Shown here in pieces: positions 5,203 through 5,697 of a stretch of DNA of 5,697 nt. The notes beneath the pieces were generated by a model that was not told the origin of the DNA, made no database searches, and saw only the letters and a program-made list of their open reading frames with translations. The position numbers and the translations under genes are program-made. This DNA comes from Kiritimatiellales bacterium (GTDB lineage: Bacteria > Verrucomicrobiota > Kiritimatiellia > Kiritimatiellales > Pontiellaceae): the NCBI GenBank assembly GCA_030625905.1, contig DAOUQA010000137.1, positions 1 through 5,697 of the forward strand, written 5' to 3'. The number at the start of each line of letters is the position of its first letter. Position 1 is the first letter of the stretch.

Positions 5203-5697
5203 ATGAACAATGCATTGAACAAAACCGCTGAATATCGCGATTGGCTGAAGGATTTGAAGTTGCGGGTTCGGCAGGCGCAACTGAAGGCCGCAGTGCAGGT
5301 CAACTCGGCCTTGCTGATGTTCTACTGGGAGCTGGGCACGGATATTGTCGAGCGTCAAAAAGATGCAACTTGGGGTAGCGGGTTCCTGAAGCAGCTGAGC
5401 CAGGATTTGATGGCGGAATTCCCGGATATGAAGGGGTTTTCAAAACGGAATCTTGAGTGTGTTCGGCAGTGGTATCTCTTTTATTCAGAGGGGCTTTCTA
5501 ATTTGGCAACAGCCTGTGGCCAAATTGCGCAACAGCCTGTTCCACAATTAGAGTCACAGCTTGTGACCGAATTGATTCAGATTCCATGGGGGCACAACCT
5601 TTCCATCATTTCCAAATGCGTGGATGTGGAGGAAGCGCTCTACTATGTGAACAAGACGATTGAAAACAATTGGAGCCGGAGTGTGCTGGTGCATCAG
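5203..5697 (+). CDS. DUF1016 / YhcG-type PDDEXK nuclease family protein, N-terminal part (3' end outside window)
   Basis: The frame from ATG 5203 is open to the last base, giving 165 residues of a protein usually about 330-380 long. The DUF1016 N-terminal domain is clear: LKLRVRQAQLKAAVQVNSAL (residues 18-37), LMFYWELGTDI (38-48), WGSGFLKQLSQDL (57-69), EFPDMKGFSKRNLECVRQWY (72-91), QIPWGHN (126-132) and YYVNKTIENNWSRSVLVHQ (147-165). The PDDEXK nuclease half of the family lies beyond the window and cannot be checked. The biochemical role of the family is poorly defined; members are commonly seen near type I restriction-modification genes and in mobile or defence regions. Between the GFSKRN helix and IPWGHN, residues about 100-124 are encoded by a degenerate three-copy repeat. 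The likely ribosome site is AGGTGA (5188-5193), which contains the stop of the BRO-N remnant, so translation may be coupled. Confidence 0.9.
   Translation, partial: MNNALNKTAEYRDWLKDLKLRVRQAQLKAAVQVNSALLMFYWELGTDIVERQKDATWGSGFLKQLSQDLMAEFPDMKGFSKRNLECVRQWYLFYSEGLSNLATACGQIAQQPVPQLESQLVTELIQIPWGHNLSIISKCVDVEEALYYVNKTIENNWSRSVLVHQ
5505..5574 (+). repeat. Degenerate three-copy repeat of about 24 bases inside the DUF1016 gene
   Basis: GCAACAGCCTGT occurs exactly at 5506-5517 and 5529-5540, and a diverged form, GTCACAGCTTGT, at 5553-5564. Each is followed by a CCAAATTG / CACAATTAG / ACCGAATTG tail. The steps are 23 and then 24 bases, so copy 1 is read in a different frame from copies 2 and 3. Copies 2 and 3 encode QQPVPQLE and SQLVTEL. 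Copy 1 would encode QQPVAKL if shifted, but is actually read as ATACGQI. Confidence 0.7.

Overview
The window is a bacterial chromosomal fragment: GC-rich housekeeping genes on the left and the edge of a less GC-rich accessory region on the right. Genes present are the 3' half of pdxJ (+), a fused NAD(P)H-hydrate epimerase/dehydratase (+), an ATP-type 6-phosphofructokinase of the long, plant-like class (-), pheS (-), then a small hypothetical ORF, a broken BRO-N gene and the 5' part of a DUF1016/YhcG-type PDDEXK nuclease gene (+). No single gene fixes the taxon. The long 'plant-type' PFK, the GC-rich coding style and the repeat-filled gaps (GGCTTGA heptamers, GTGAGGCGTGAT palindromes, and the 'ATCCGTGT..ATCTG.GGTT' family) would fit the PVC superphylum, for example Kiritimatiellota or relatives. 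That placement is an inference at low to moderate confidence.

Layout. Positions 1-411 hold the pdxJ C-terminal half (vitamin B6 synthesis). Positions 479-1966 hold the metabolite-repair enzyme. The two are co-directional and separated by about 67 bases that are mostly an imperfect palindrome. The nnr gene converges with pfk (2067-3362, -). The convergence gap holds a second copy of the palindrome vocabulary and five tandem heptamers that run into the pfk stop codon. pheS (3502-4515, -) lies upstream of pfk, separated by a hairpin-forming dispersed repeat. A second member of that repeat family sits just upstream of pheS. There is no pheT next to pheS.

From about 4640 on, the sequence becomes less GC-rich and codes on the + strand. 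A hypothetical ORF (4770-5021) overlaps by 8 bases a BRO-N (phage antirepressor-type) remnant with an in-frame TAG (5014-5193). A DUF1016 gene (5203 to the window end) starts nine bases after it. BRO-N and DUF1016 genes are commonly found near type I restriction-modification and other defence or mobile loci, so the window probably ends just inside such an island. What the island encodes cannot be seen here.

I do not see a clearly new system. The most worthwhile oddities are an apparent in-frame loss of the substrate loop in the epimerase domain, the decayed BRO-N gene, a degenerate repeat of about 24 bases inside the DUF1016 reading frame, and several distinct intergenic repeat families packed into every gap.
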